Part shown: positions 31,351 to 41,520 of the stretch, one piece after another
Layout of the letters: the number at the start of each line of letters is the position of its first letter
Numbering within the stretch: the first letter of the stretch is position 1
Assembly (NCBI GenBank): GCA_033032865.1
Contig: JAWHQI010000202.1
Location: 3,534,001 to 3,598,000 of the forward strand
DNA length: 64,000 nucleotides
Direction of reading: 5' to 3'
DNA from: Dactylorhiza incarnata
Lineage: Eukaryota; Streptophyta; Magnoliopsida; Asparagales; Orchidaceae
Position numbers and translations under genes: made by a program
Notes under the pieces: model-generated
Database searches by the model: none
What the model was told of the DNA's origin: nothing
Seen by the model: only the letters and a program-made list of their open reading frames with translations

Positions 31351-32656
31351 ACACTCACTATTTTGGTAATCTATATGTGCTCATAATCTTAGTCTTGCAT
31401 GATTGTGTAGTGTAATAGTTTTAACATATGAAGTTGTATGTCTAAATTATCTACATCGTCTTTCAAAAATAAATTTCATGCACAATATTGAAGTGTTATT
31501 TCAATAATATAAATGTTTGCAACAACAAGTGAATTCGGAGACCTTCGACCCAAAATAAAAATCTGAAATAAAAAGCCAAAGATAACTCCACCAAGCACTA
31601 CTCACCCTCCTGATAAGTCTTAGTGAGAATTATGAGGTTGAGCACCTTGGAAAGAATTGTAAAGTGTCTTGTGCAAACACATTCATCTTTTATCACTTCT
31701 ATTTGTACACCGGATCACTAAAAATAAAAATCAATAAAATTGCTTATGTGATCCCCCAAGCAATACTTCGCTCTCTGATAAGTCTTAATGAGCATTTTGT
31801 GGGCGAAGCACCTTGGTTGTTGTACTCATTATTTGTGCCTTGAAACTTTATTCTAGATTTGATGTGTGAAAGTAATTATAAGATTGCATCCTTAATATTG
31901 TTGTCACTATTTCATTATATATGTCATGTGTTTTGATTATTTCACTTGTATACTTTTAACAAAACACCTTATGCACACATCATTGTTTTTCATAAAGCTT
32001 CCACTCATGAGAATTGGATCCTAATGCAAACATTACATAATTCTCTAAATGCTTAAGTAAACGCACTATATTGCAATGCATGATTTCTACAATGTTTTCT
32101 TTACTTGAAATACGAATTGGTTACATTGTAGCTATTATCTTTTTGTATATGCTAAATCATGCTTGCCTATTAGTTATGAAAATTTTCAAAGTTAAAATGC
32201 TCAAATGTGAAGAGTCTAGACATATTGTTGAAATGGTCAAACTATAACAAAAATACTACTCTTATTTGATTTATTTTTGTTTTTCCGCATTTTTCTTTTG
32301 GTCATGTACTTCGTTTACCATGTGTTCTCATGGTTATTTCTAAGGTTTTGTCTTTCACTTGTACTAGTCAAACAGTATTGCATCTCTTATTACTAGTGGT
32401 ATAAACAAGTAATATTCTTCTTAAAAATTAATTTGATAAACAAGTGGTAGAATTCTTTTGGTAAAATCATGGAATGTTGTTCTTTCACGCTTATCATATA
32501 TTGTTTCCGCTGTGCTACTCTCTCCCTTAGCTCGATCATGACTTACTTTATGTTTACACAAAACTCTTATTCCTCTCTTAGTTATGTCCCAACTTTTGTC
32601 GTCTTTATTCTAGTTTTGTTTCACTCCACCCTCTTTTGCTAATAACAGAGGGGGAG
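31351..32656 (+). other. 3' internal region of the plus-strand copia element (continued) with polypurine tract
   Basis: Sequence resumes after the CACTA target duplication. No gene was found. Two similar stretches (31545-31660 and 31735-31830), each containing CACCTTGG and CTCTGATAAGTCTTA or CCTGATAAGTCTTA, form a loose duplication. The region ends with the purine tract AGAGGGGGAG (32647-32656), directly followed by TGAAAGATTATAGG, as expected for a PPT next to a 3' LTR. Confidence 0.6.
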
Positions 32657-32692
32657 TGAAAGATTATAGGTATGCTAACTAATTCACCTAGA

Positions 32693-32712
32693 GGGGGGGG
32701 GGGGGGGGGGGG
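32693..32712. repeat. G20 homopolymer
   Basis: An uninterrupted run of 20 G follows CACCTAGA. The expected LTR sequence has about seven. The exact length may be unreliable. Confidence 0.8.
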
Positions 32713-32974
32713 AGGGATGAATAGGTCTTTTGAGTTTTACTTGAAAATTTATGGCCTATTAAAATTAATCTAATCAGAGAGTCAAAGCACCACAGAAAAA
32801 CACACCAGTGTTTATAGTGGTTCCCCAAGATAGGGTGTCTATGGGTAGTCCACTTTCCCCCTTCACCCTTCTAACAGTATGTTAGACAGGGCCAACTTCT
32901 CCAAACTCGGCTCAAAGAGCTTACAACACAAGTTCCTCAGAACTTCTCAGATCAAGAATGATCCAACCTCAGGA

Positions 32975-33185
32975 CAAAGGTCCCTACAACTCAGAGCTAT
33001 CACCAGCTCCTACCTCAGGCACTCCTGCCCTACAAACTCAGAGGAATCTACCTCCTACAGCTCAGAACACCTCCTGTTCCTACCTCAGGAAACAAGCCTT
33101 ACAACTCAGAGCTATCACGAGCTCCTACAATCTAAGGAAAACCAGCCCTACAAGCTCAGGCAAATGACCTACAAACTTTGGCAAA
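32975..33185. repeat. Degenerate tandem repeat, CTACAACTCAGAGCTATCAC family
   Basis: About five imperfect units of 30-45 bp built on CCTACAACTCAGAGCTATCA and AGCTCCTACCTCAGG. Frames of up to 135 codons crossing it (from 32879) are repeat-driven and are not called as genes. Confidence 0.7.
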
Positions 33186-33484
33186 AAGCCTTACAGAAAA
33201 ATGATGTTTTAGAAATATTCTACAGCAGAAATACTTCTCCTATAGATCCTGCACCGTCCGTGCTTTCCTGTAGCATAAGATGTTGATAACAGCTACCACT
33301 TGATCTCCCGCTTTAATAGAAGGGTGGAAGGTCACCTTGCCCCTTCTGGTAGAGGAGCTAACTTCTTCTCTCAGTTCTTCTTCTCTTTTAGTGAGCAGAA
33401 AGAAAGACGAGAGCAGCAGCCGTTAATGGCGAAAGTAGATTTTTCACGCAACTGGCCGGGGCATGGAAAATTCCCTAACATTAT

Positions 33485-33493
33485 CTTTTATAC
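33485..33493 (-). promoter_or_regulatory. TATA box of the minus-strand copia LTR
   Basis: The minus strand reads GAAGTATAAAAGATAATG. The TTCGTCGA motif array (33610-34020) lies immediately upstream on that strand, as a U3 region would. Confidence 0.65.
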
Positions 33494-33609
33494 TTCTTTT
33501 CTCTTCAACGGCTCTAATTTGATCTCCCAAGAAGTATGGGAGAGATCGGTGGTCCCCTTTAGCTTTTTGCAACTTGCCCTAGCCGCAGGTCCCGCCGCCC
33601 TACTTATCT

Positions 33610-34020
33610 ATAGAGAAGGTCTGCGTTTGACGAACGCGCTACACTCTGCGCTCAACGAACCCGCTGCATCCTGCATTCGACGATCTTGCCAAACTCTGCG
33701 TTTGACAAACTTGCCAAACTCTGCGTTCAACGATCGGCCTTATCTCTGCGTTCGACGATCTGCCTTGTCTCTGCGTTCGACGAACGTCACTCTGCGTTCG
33801 ATGATCGGCACTCTGCATTCGACGATCGGCCTTGTCTCTTCGTTCAACGATCTGGCTTGTCTCTGCGTTCGACGAACGGCACTCTACATTCGACGAACAC
33901 GCTATTATCAGCTGTTTCTTCTATCTCGTCTCAGCGGTCGACGAACTTTGTTCTGCGTTCGATGAATGGAACTAAGCGTTCGACGAACATGCTGATTCTC
34001 AGTGTTTGATGAACTTATTA
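33610..34020 (-). repeat. Motif array GTTCGTCGAACGCAGAG in LTR U3
   Basis: About sixteen degenerate units (plus strand CTGCGTTCGACGAACG or CTGCGTTCGACGATCGG) are spaced about 22-27 bp apart, immediately upstream of a minus-strand TATA box. Some units read GTCGACCGCTGAG, sharing the GACCGC core with other LTR families in this window. It is the same family as 130-590. Confidence 0.8.
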
Positions 34021-34270
34021 GCTGATACACCTTCTTCTCAGCGGATCCGCTGAGACGGCTCCTCGTCTCAGCGGTTTCAGCTGAGACAATTTCTTCTATC
34101 AACCTAGGAGAAGATTTCTCCTAACTTTAGGTCTTGATTAACCCTTCCTCTTGAGTCACTTAAGCCTGTTTAACTTACAAAAACAAAGCTTTATCAAATA
34201 CAATATGTAATTAGTATAGGAAGTGATGCCTCTTCAAATCAAGGGAACATTGAGGGCAATATTCCCAATA

Positions 34271-34802
34271 ATCTCCCCCTATTTGAAGAAGGCAGAACAT
34301 CCCCAATGCTAAGGTACATAGCCAATAGAAACATATCATGATAATACTTGAGGGACATATTATTTAAATGATCTATAAGATAATCATGATAACATAGCTA
34401 ACAGCTTCATGATAGCATTGTTTAAGCTAACAACTTCATGACACAGCATAGTTTAAGCTAACAACTTCATGACAACTTATATAAAGTTTTGACTAGCTTA
34501 AAGGGCATCTCCCCCTTTCTAATTCAGATTAAATAGCATATCATGATAACTAATTTAGAGGGCTAACACTACTAATTTAGAGGGCTAACACTATTTTGGT
34601 CATAGAAGCTAGCATACTATCTCCTATTTGCAACTAGCAAGACCAAATTTGGTCTTAGCATTGGCCATCTTCCCCTTTCTGGGTTCTTCAACCTCTTTCC
34701 CATTAGAGAATAAGATTCTTCAGCCTCTACTCTTTTCAGGATAAGCTACATCCTTTCTGCCCTACTGAGCATTAGCTATCTCCCCCTTAACTTATAGCCA
34801 AC
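34271..34802 (-). other. 3' region of the minus-strand copia element with polypurine tracts
   Basis: On the minus strand it holds repeated AGGGGGAGA tracts (for example 34271-34283 and 34506-34513) and a duplicated GCTAACAACTTCATGA-like unit near 34398-34470. No gene was seen. The sequence continues at 41212-41520, beyond the Athila-like insertion. Confidence 0.6.
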
Positions 34803-35770
34803 TGATGCGATTTATTCGGCAAGTGCACCGGTCGCGCAAGTAATAATAATGGGGAAGATCCCCGAGTGTCGGTCTCTCAAGGAACACAGTAAGGTGGAGT
34901 TAGGTTTCGAGGAAGGACTTGAGATCGAAGTCCAGCTATAGGTGGAGTGCGAACGGAAGGGATTTGGTTTGTGAATAATAAAATAAAATATTACAACTAC
35001 TCCTATGCAATTCCGCTATGCAAAGCTTCGCTCGGCGGGATGGAAGACTACGTAGGCCTTGAACGCACTACTTCGTTGGGCGGATGGGTGAGCAGGCTAG
35101 CGGAATCGAACTACACAGGCCTTGAGCGCGCTGCTTCGTTAGGCGAATGGAATACGGGCCGCGATGCCACGCTTCGGTAGACGGATGGACGAGTAGGCTA
35201 ACAGAATGAGGGTCGCAAGCACCTCTTCGACAAGCACGCCACTAGCAATTGCTAGTGCGACACCGAACACGAAGGTGGAATGGAAATTAGATGGGGGCGC
35301 ACCTCATGAACACATATGAATAATATAATCTCAAATAAATGAAATAGACATTACATAACATGATTCATTGTGCACATCATCAAAATATAGAAGAATCTAA
35401 CCTAAACAATCATCAACATAAAGAAGGAAAAAGAGGGTAAAGGAGTCGACCACATCCGAAGCCTTGCCAAAGATTCACGGTTGGAATCGCTGGGTTGTCA
35501 ATCCGCATCCAAGCTCGGTCTTCAACTGCGTCCGAGGTAGAGGAGGGATGTCACTTCCTCCCAATGGCTTGTCTTCTTCGTGTCATGATCCAATCTACTC
35601 CGATACACGATCTCCTTGCTCGACGTTGGCGATCTTTGGGCTAGAAACCTCTCCTTGAAGCTCTTGGATGATGGAGGTGGCCTAGGGGGCGGAGAACCAG
35701 CGGAAGGGGCGAAAACGGCGGAGCTGGGCGGAAGAAATGCGCGATCCCGACCTAATTCGCGAGCAGGTCA

Positions 35771-35777
35771 ATTTATA
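35771..35777 (-). promoter_or_regulatory. TATA box of the Athila-like LTR
   Basis: The minus strand reads GCGCCTATAAATTGACC. The other LTR has the same box at 40562-40568. Confidence 0.7.
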
Positions 35778-35789
35778 GGCGCTGGAATA

Positions 35790-36130
35790 AACAGTGCGCA
35801 CGACCAATGGTCGTGCGCATTGGAGGTCCGTGATCGTGCCCCAGCCTGGGTGGAGCCTGTAATGTAAGAAATTTATAAAATACCATGTTTGCACGACCAG
35901 TGGCGCACGACCGGTGGTCGTGCGCACTATCGTAGGTGGTCGTGCGCACTGGTCGAAACAGAACTCATAAAATTGATGTTAAGTGCGAACGAACAGCGGC
36001 GCACGACCGGTAGTCGTGCGCAATATCGTTGGTGGTCATGCGCACTGTCCGAGACAGAACTCAAAAAATAGGGTTAAGTGCACACGATCAGCGGCGCACG
36101 ACCAGTGGTCGTGCGCAATAGAAACAGTGA
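35790..36130. promoter_or_regulatory. Palindrome array GCGCACGACCNNTGGTCGTGCGC in LTR U3
   Basis: Four or five near-perfect palindromes built on GCACGACC...GGTCGTGC, plus single half-sites, are spaced 60-90 bp apart and end about 15 bp upstream of the minus-strand TATA box. The array is duplicated at 40580-40935. Position and dyad symmetry suggest promoter-proximal protein binding or cruciform structure. Confidence 0.7.
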
Positions 36131-36401
36131 TCACGCGCAGTGTTCCTGTGTAGAATTGTATCGGGAACACCCGCACGACTCCTGTTCCAGCACAACAATG
36201 AATCCAGCCACTGAAAGTGGCACTTAACAATCCATGAAAACTACTAAAAATGAAGAACATGAAATAACACCAAAAACGGGCCTAGAGGTGCACTTAGCAT
36301 GGAATAACAAATATGAGCGAAAACATGCCTAAAATGTAGTGCATAGACTAGAAAATCGGCCCAGATGAGTCCATATATGTGTATATAATTGGGACTCATC
36401 A

Positions 36402-36413
36402 CACCCCCAGACT
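36402..36413 (-). other. Athila-like polypurine tract
   Basis: The minus strand reads AGTCTGGGGGTG, directly followed by the LTR start TGATGAG. Confidence 0.8.
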
Positions 36414-38149
36414 TACCTGTTTGCGCGTCCCGAGCAAACAAATTCTAAGCGAACGGGGAAAGAAAAGTAGATGGCTTAAAATTACAATACAGAGTACCAT
36501 GCGAAGTCGCATGCTCACGTGCACAAGAAAAATAGTAGAGAAGATTTCTGATTATATAAACAGTTTATATATTTCTAAAAGAGTAAAAGCATATTACCAC
36601 TACTCAAAATGGTGAACAACGGTGAATCATTTGGTTATGCATACGGAGAAAGTAAACTAAGCGCTGAGACGAGCATTGCTCAAGATCGGGATGCGGGACA
36701 AACTCCACTGAAATCCATCAGTGTCGGTGACCATAAGCTTTCCCGGTCACATTCTCCCCACGACACTAGATTGGTTCAAGGCGTGAGTCAGTAGGACTTT
36801 CAGGTTTTAATTGAGGCTTGGGTTACGGTGAGGTAAGCAATGATAAACAAAATGGCTTATAACACATAACCCAAATGAGCTTTAAAAGTAACTACCCGCG
36901 CCCCAAAATCGAATGCAAATGCAGCACACCCCCAGACTTGGACTTTTGCAACATAGGTGTGTGCACCGCCTACTCCCAATACATAATTTTTCTACATGAT
37001 TTTTCAATAAAACTCATTTTTCTTTTTTTCTCTTTTCCTTTTCATTTTTTTTTTCTTTCTATCTTCTTTTTCTTGTCTTTTTGCTTTCAGCAAAATTTTC
37101 AAATGAGCATATCCACAGATTCACATAATAAATACCACAATCAACACCCCCCACAATGTAAATAAAACTACAACTAAAGCTCAGATTTGGGTGTGCGACT
37201 AGGTTAGGCTTTTAGGCTTTGGTGAGATATATGTGGAGCTGAATCAAGAAAAGGGTAGGCACAAAGGGGCTAGCATGGGTAGACGAAAGGCGTGAAATAA
37301 AGGTTCAACCGGGCCAAAATAATAGCCTACGTCATTCTCACGCACTAGAACTATCCTATGCCAATGCTCAAGAATCGCTTGGGGCAAGTTCTAGCCACCG
37401 AGAAAGATTCTCCTTTCTCCCGACTCAAGCAATACGAGTCTAGCGATCGTTTACACACATCCCTATGCTACCGTTTGATTCCACCGGATTCACCATTTGA
37501 GTAGAGTAAACAACATTTACACTAATAGAAAAAAATATAAAACCATAAGTATAAAGAGAAGTATAATCCACACAAATTTCTATGCAACCGAGCACTCGAC
37601 TAGGAGCACTACTGGAGTCAACATTTTACTCTGCTACATAGTCCTAAGCCATCACCTAGACTTTCCCACATAAGCAGAAGAATTAAATTCACTACAGAGC
37701 ACGCATACAGACGAGTACGCGCTCAAGTGGGTGCTGTGGTGTGCAATGAAAATGAACAACAATTTCCAATAAGCTAAAATAAAAGTACTTCTAGCATGCT
37801 ATGCAAGAGTGCACGTGAGTGGGTACAAAAACTGCTCTCCCTCAGACTTAAACTAAACAATCCACAAAATATCTGACATGAAAATCAGAAAAGGCTAGGT
37901 AAAGAGAGTACCCAGTTCTCAGAAATGAGCACACCAGAAGATTGGCGTGTAAGCTAAAATGAGCCGCAGCATCCGCCATCCAGAAAAGATACCTGCAGGG
38001 GTCAGCTCCGCAAAAACAAAAGAAGAAGATAAACTAAAATAAACTACAGCTAACTAAGCAGGATTGAATAAAATGAAATGCCTGAGAAAGTAAGATAACT
38101 ACTGGGGTTATTGTCATCCCAGCACGACTTATTCAAAAAACTAAAGGTT
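36414..38149. other. Athila-like internal noncoding region
   Basis: No gene was found. It contains a pyrimidine-rich stretch (37010-37090, TTTTTCTTTTTTTCTC-like). A short sequence with CACACCCCCAGACTTGG (36927-36943) resembles the PPT and may be an ancient duplicate. Frames here are short. Confidence 0.6.
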
Positions 38150-39440
38150 CTAGCTAATGGGCGTATGGAAGGAGAAGTGGACAGGTAACTGGCCTAGAAT
38201 CTGTGTCGGTAGCGGGTACCGATACGGTGATAGAACAGTCACTCCCCTACCTAAATAAAAATACCTGCTCTTCACAGGTAGGGGAAGCAGAAAGTAAGAA
38301 GTGGAGGAGGAGTCCTCCTCACTATTCTCACCAAAAACATCCTTGGCTAGCAAGGTGTCGTCAACAGGGAGGTGGCGGGAGGAAAAGGCAATGAGTGCAG
38401 CTTCCTCTACGGAGGGCGAATCAACCTCCTCACATAAGAGGATGCTCTCATCATTGACTTGGGCAATATGCACCAAATCCTCCTGGGGTACCTGTGAAGA
38501 CTCAACCTGCACAGGCTCGGATGAAGAGGGGGGATCGAGAAATAAACAAGACGAAGAACATAAATAATCAAAAATCGGGGGAGTGGTCCCGGTCTCACTC
38601 CCATCAGGTTGGGTAAGTAAAATAATGTTTGCATTGTCATCAATGCTACAAGGTTCGGCGAGATCAACAGTGGCCATGCCTAAGAGTTGGACTTCCTCTA
38701 CCGGTGCTGAGGAAAATTCCTCTTCACCTAGAAGGTTGTCCTCCTCCATAGGAGTAGGCACAATACTAAGATCAACCGCCTCCTCTTGTGACACATCATC
38801 GACAATGTCGTCAGAGACGAATGTAGTATGCACAACAGGGGGAAGAATAGTGCTCAGATAAAAGTCGAGCACCGATTCCTCACAAAGAATCGAATCCACT
38901 AGGGGTGGTGGATGCACCGGGAGAATAGGCTCAGCAATGTCGGTGCCCAGATCAGCCACACATCTGGTCACTGTGTCAACGCCATACCCTTCAAGATGTG
39001 AAGGTGGCAAAGACACATAACCGGAAGTTGAAGGTGTGCCGCCAGAGTTAGGATTCGGGACGATCCGGATATCCGGCTCGTCATCCTCATCCAATTGGCG
39101 AAGATATGCAGCACAATCCTTCAGGGCATGATCTGTGCTCCGACAAAACTGGCACTGCCTAGCAGGCTTCTTTGGCACAGCGGGTGCTGAAGCCGAAAAG
39201 AAGTAAGACGGTAAAGGCTCGGCAGAGTAGCCATAAGACTTACGCACACCATATGGAGTATCAGACGAAATCGATGCTCTATATGCTGGGCGAGAAGAAT
39301 TATGCCCACCATTCTCCGTAGGGCATTCATCACTAGAGTGGGAGGTAGCTCCACACCAACGGCAACGGATATTAAGAAGTGCCCATATAGTGCGAAGATA
39401 AAACGATTCAAAAAGAAAAACACTATTGTGCGAAATACCA
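38150..39440 (-). pseudogene. Gag-like protein with two CCHC zinc knuckles (Athila-like element)
   Basis: The minus-strand frame opens before 39380 without a clear Met (FYLRTIWALLNIR). It has zinc knuckles CRWCGATSHSSDEC and CQFCRSTDHALKDC (both C-X2-C-X4-H-X4-C), about 70 residues apart. A long acidic Pro/Ser/Glu/Asp-rich tail (LDEDDEPDIRIVPNPNSGG, then about 300 residues rich in E, D, S, V and L) runs to the stop at 38150. The 365 codons from the internal Met at 39247 are uninterrupted. The zinc knuckles indicate nucleocapsid-type RNA binding. The major capsid part and all enzymes are missing. It may be a gag remnant, or a protein retained to package this short RNA. Confidence 0.7.
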
Positions 39441-39579
39441 CACCTATCAAAAATTACTAACGCAACCTAATTAAAAACAGGAAAACAGAATACAAGGAAA
39501 TACAACAAAGGAATGCGATTTACAAATGGAAGGGCTTCTCTCTTAGGTTCTCCCTCTCCAGAAAACTTACACGACTGTG

Positions 39580-39598
39580 TTCCCCGGCAACGGCGCCA
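39580..39598 (-). other. Primer-binding site, tRNA-Asp
   Basis: The minus strand reads TGGCGCCGTTGCCGGGGAA, six bases from the 5' LTR end. It is the exact complement of the 3' end of plant tRNA-Asp (CCCCGGCAACGGCGCCA). This fixes the element on the minus strand. Confidence 0.92.
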
Positions 39599-39604
39599 AA
39601 AACT

Positions 39605-41206
39605 TGATGCGATTTATTCGACAAGTGCACTGGTCGCGCAAGTAATAATAATGGGGAAGATCCCCGAGTGTCGGTCTCTCAAGGAACACAGTAAGGTGGA
39701 GTTAGGTTTCGAGGAAGGACTTGAGATCGAAGTCCAGCGATACGTGGAGTGCGAACGGAAGGGATTTGGTTTGTGAATAATAAAATAAAATCTTACAACT
39801 ACTCCTATGCAATGCCGCTATGCAAAGCTTCGCTCGGCGGGATGGAAGACTACGTAGGCCTTGAACGCACTACTTCATTGGGCGGATGGGCGAGCAGGCT
39901 AGCGGAATCAAACTATACAGGCCTTGAGCGCGCTGCTTTGTTAGGCGAATGGAATACGGGCCGCGATGGCACGCTTCGGTAGGCGGATGTACGAGTAGGC
40001 TAACGGAATGAGGGTCGCAAGCACCTCTTCGACAAGCACGCCATTAGCAATTGCTAGTGCGGCACCGAACACGAAGGTGGAATGGAAATTAGATGGGGGC
40101 GCACCTCATGAACACATATGAATAACATAATCTCAAATAAATGAAATAGACATTACATAACAAGTTTCATTGTGCACATCATCAAAATATAGAAGAATCT
40201 AACCTAAACAATCATCAACATAAAGAAGGAAAAAGAGGGTAAAGGAGTCGACCACATCCGAAGCCTTGCCGAAGATTCACGGTTGGAATCGCTGGGTTGT
40301 CAATCTGCGTCCAAGCTCGGTCTTCAACTGCGTCCGAGGTAGAGGAGGGCTGTCACTTCCTCCCAATGGCTCGTCTTCTTCGTGTCACGATCCAATCTAC
40401 TCCGATACACGATCTCCTTGCTCGACGTTGGCGATCTTTGGGCTAGAAACCTCTCCTTGAAGCTCTTGGATGATGGAGGAGGCCTAGGGCGGCGGAGAAG
40501 CGAAAACGGCGGAGCTGGGCGGAAGAAATGCGCGATCCCGACCTAATTCGCGAGCAGGTCAATTTATAGGCGCTGGAATAAACAGTGCGCACGATCAATG
40601 GCGCACGACCAATGGTCATGCGCGCTGGAGGTCTGTGATCGTGCGCCTACCTGGGTGGAGCCTGCAATGTAAGAAATTTATAAAATACCATGTTCGCACG
40701 ACTAGTGGCGCACGACCGGTGGTCGTGCGCACTATCGTAGGTGGTCGTGCGCACTGGTCGAAACATAACTCATAAAATTGATGTTAAGTGCGCACGAACA
40801 GCGGCGCACGACCGGTAGTCGTGCGCAATATCGTTGGTGGTTGTGCGCACTGTCCGAGACAGAACTCAAAAAATAGGGTTAAGTGCACACGATCAGCGGC
40901 ACACGACCAGTGGTCGTGCGCAATAGAAACAGTGATCGTGCGCAGTATTCCTATACAGAATTGTATCGGGAAAACCCGCACGACTCCTGTTCCAGCACAA
41001 CCACGAATCCAGCCACTGAAAGTGGCACTTAACAATCCATGAAAACTACTAAAAATGAAGAACATGAAATAACACCAAAAACGGGCCTAGAGGTGCACTT
41101 AGCATGGAATAACAAATATGAGCGAAAACATGCCTAAAATGTAGTGCATAGACTAGAAAATCGGCCCAGATGAGTCCATATATGTGTATATAATTGGGAC
41201 TCATCA
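39605..41206 (-). repeat. Athila-like 5' LTR (TSD CCAAC at 41207-41211)
   Basis: Near-identical to 34803-36401. TATA box on the minus strand at 40562-40568, with the palindrome array at 40580-40935. Starts TGATGAGTCCC and ends CGCATCA on the minus strand. Confidence 0.93.
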
Positions 41207-41520
41207 CCAACTCCCCCTCAATTTGAGCAAAAGCTTGCTCCCCCTAAATTGGAGCACCTGTATTGACCTAGACAAATCCCTGTTGATTAAAAGAAAAAAA
41301 CTGGAATTACATCTGATCCTGATGTTTCAGATCCAGCTGATCACTTTAAACTATTCTACATTTAACAACTTAGGGAGATTATCTACCCTATCAGTGGATT
41401 ATGCCTGTTGAAGGAAGATCAATTCATATATTAATATATCATAACAACATTTTATGATAGATTTAACAGAAAACAACATAAGCAGTTTAACACAGAATGT
41501 ATATATGTCCAGAAATGAAT

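Larger units (their letters stand above)
32657..34270. repeat. Copia LTR sequence (SIRE-like), ownership ambiguous, possibly two joined LTR pieces
   Basis: On the left it begins TGAAAGATTATAGG right after a plus-strand polypurine tract. On the right, read on the minus strand, it begins TATTGGGAATATTG (an LTR start with TG changed to TA) right after AGGGGGAGAT. A minus-strand TATA box (GTATAAAAG, 33485-33493) with a motif array upstream supports the minus orientation for the right part. The left part, with CACCTAGAGGGGG and GTTTATAGTGGTTCC, may belong to the plus-strand element. The junction between them cannot be placed. Confidence 0.6.
34803..36401 (-). repeat. Athila-like 3' LTR (element orientation)
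   Basis: It matches the right LTR (39605-41206) at about 97 % by eye, with small indels, for example near 35695 and 35800-35830. TATA box on the minus strand at 35771-35777. A palindrome array lies directly upstream of it, at 35790-36130. Confidence 0.93.
34803..41206 (-). mobile_element. Non-autonomous Athila-like Ty3/gypsy element with two LTRs
   Basis: LTRs of about 1.6 kb (34803-36401 and 39605-41206) begin and end TGATG...CATCA and are flanked by CCAAC (34798-34802 and 41207-41211). The PBS on the minus strand, TGGCGCCGTTGCCGGGGAA, is the exact complement of plant tRNA-Asp, as used by Athila/Calypso-type elements. The 3.2-kb interior encodes only a gag-like zinc-knuckle protein. Protease, RT and integrase are absent, so it must rely on proteins supplied in trans. 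Confidence 0.9.

Noticed and set aside
32879..33965. Frames of 135 and 221 codons in the copia LTR
   Set aside because: They run through tandem repeats and the motif array, and there is no domain.
38203..38861. Plus-strand frames of 63-92 codons
   Set aside because: Opposite strand of the Athila-like gag ORF, with no independent support.
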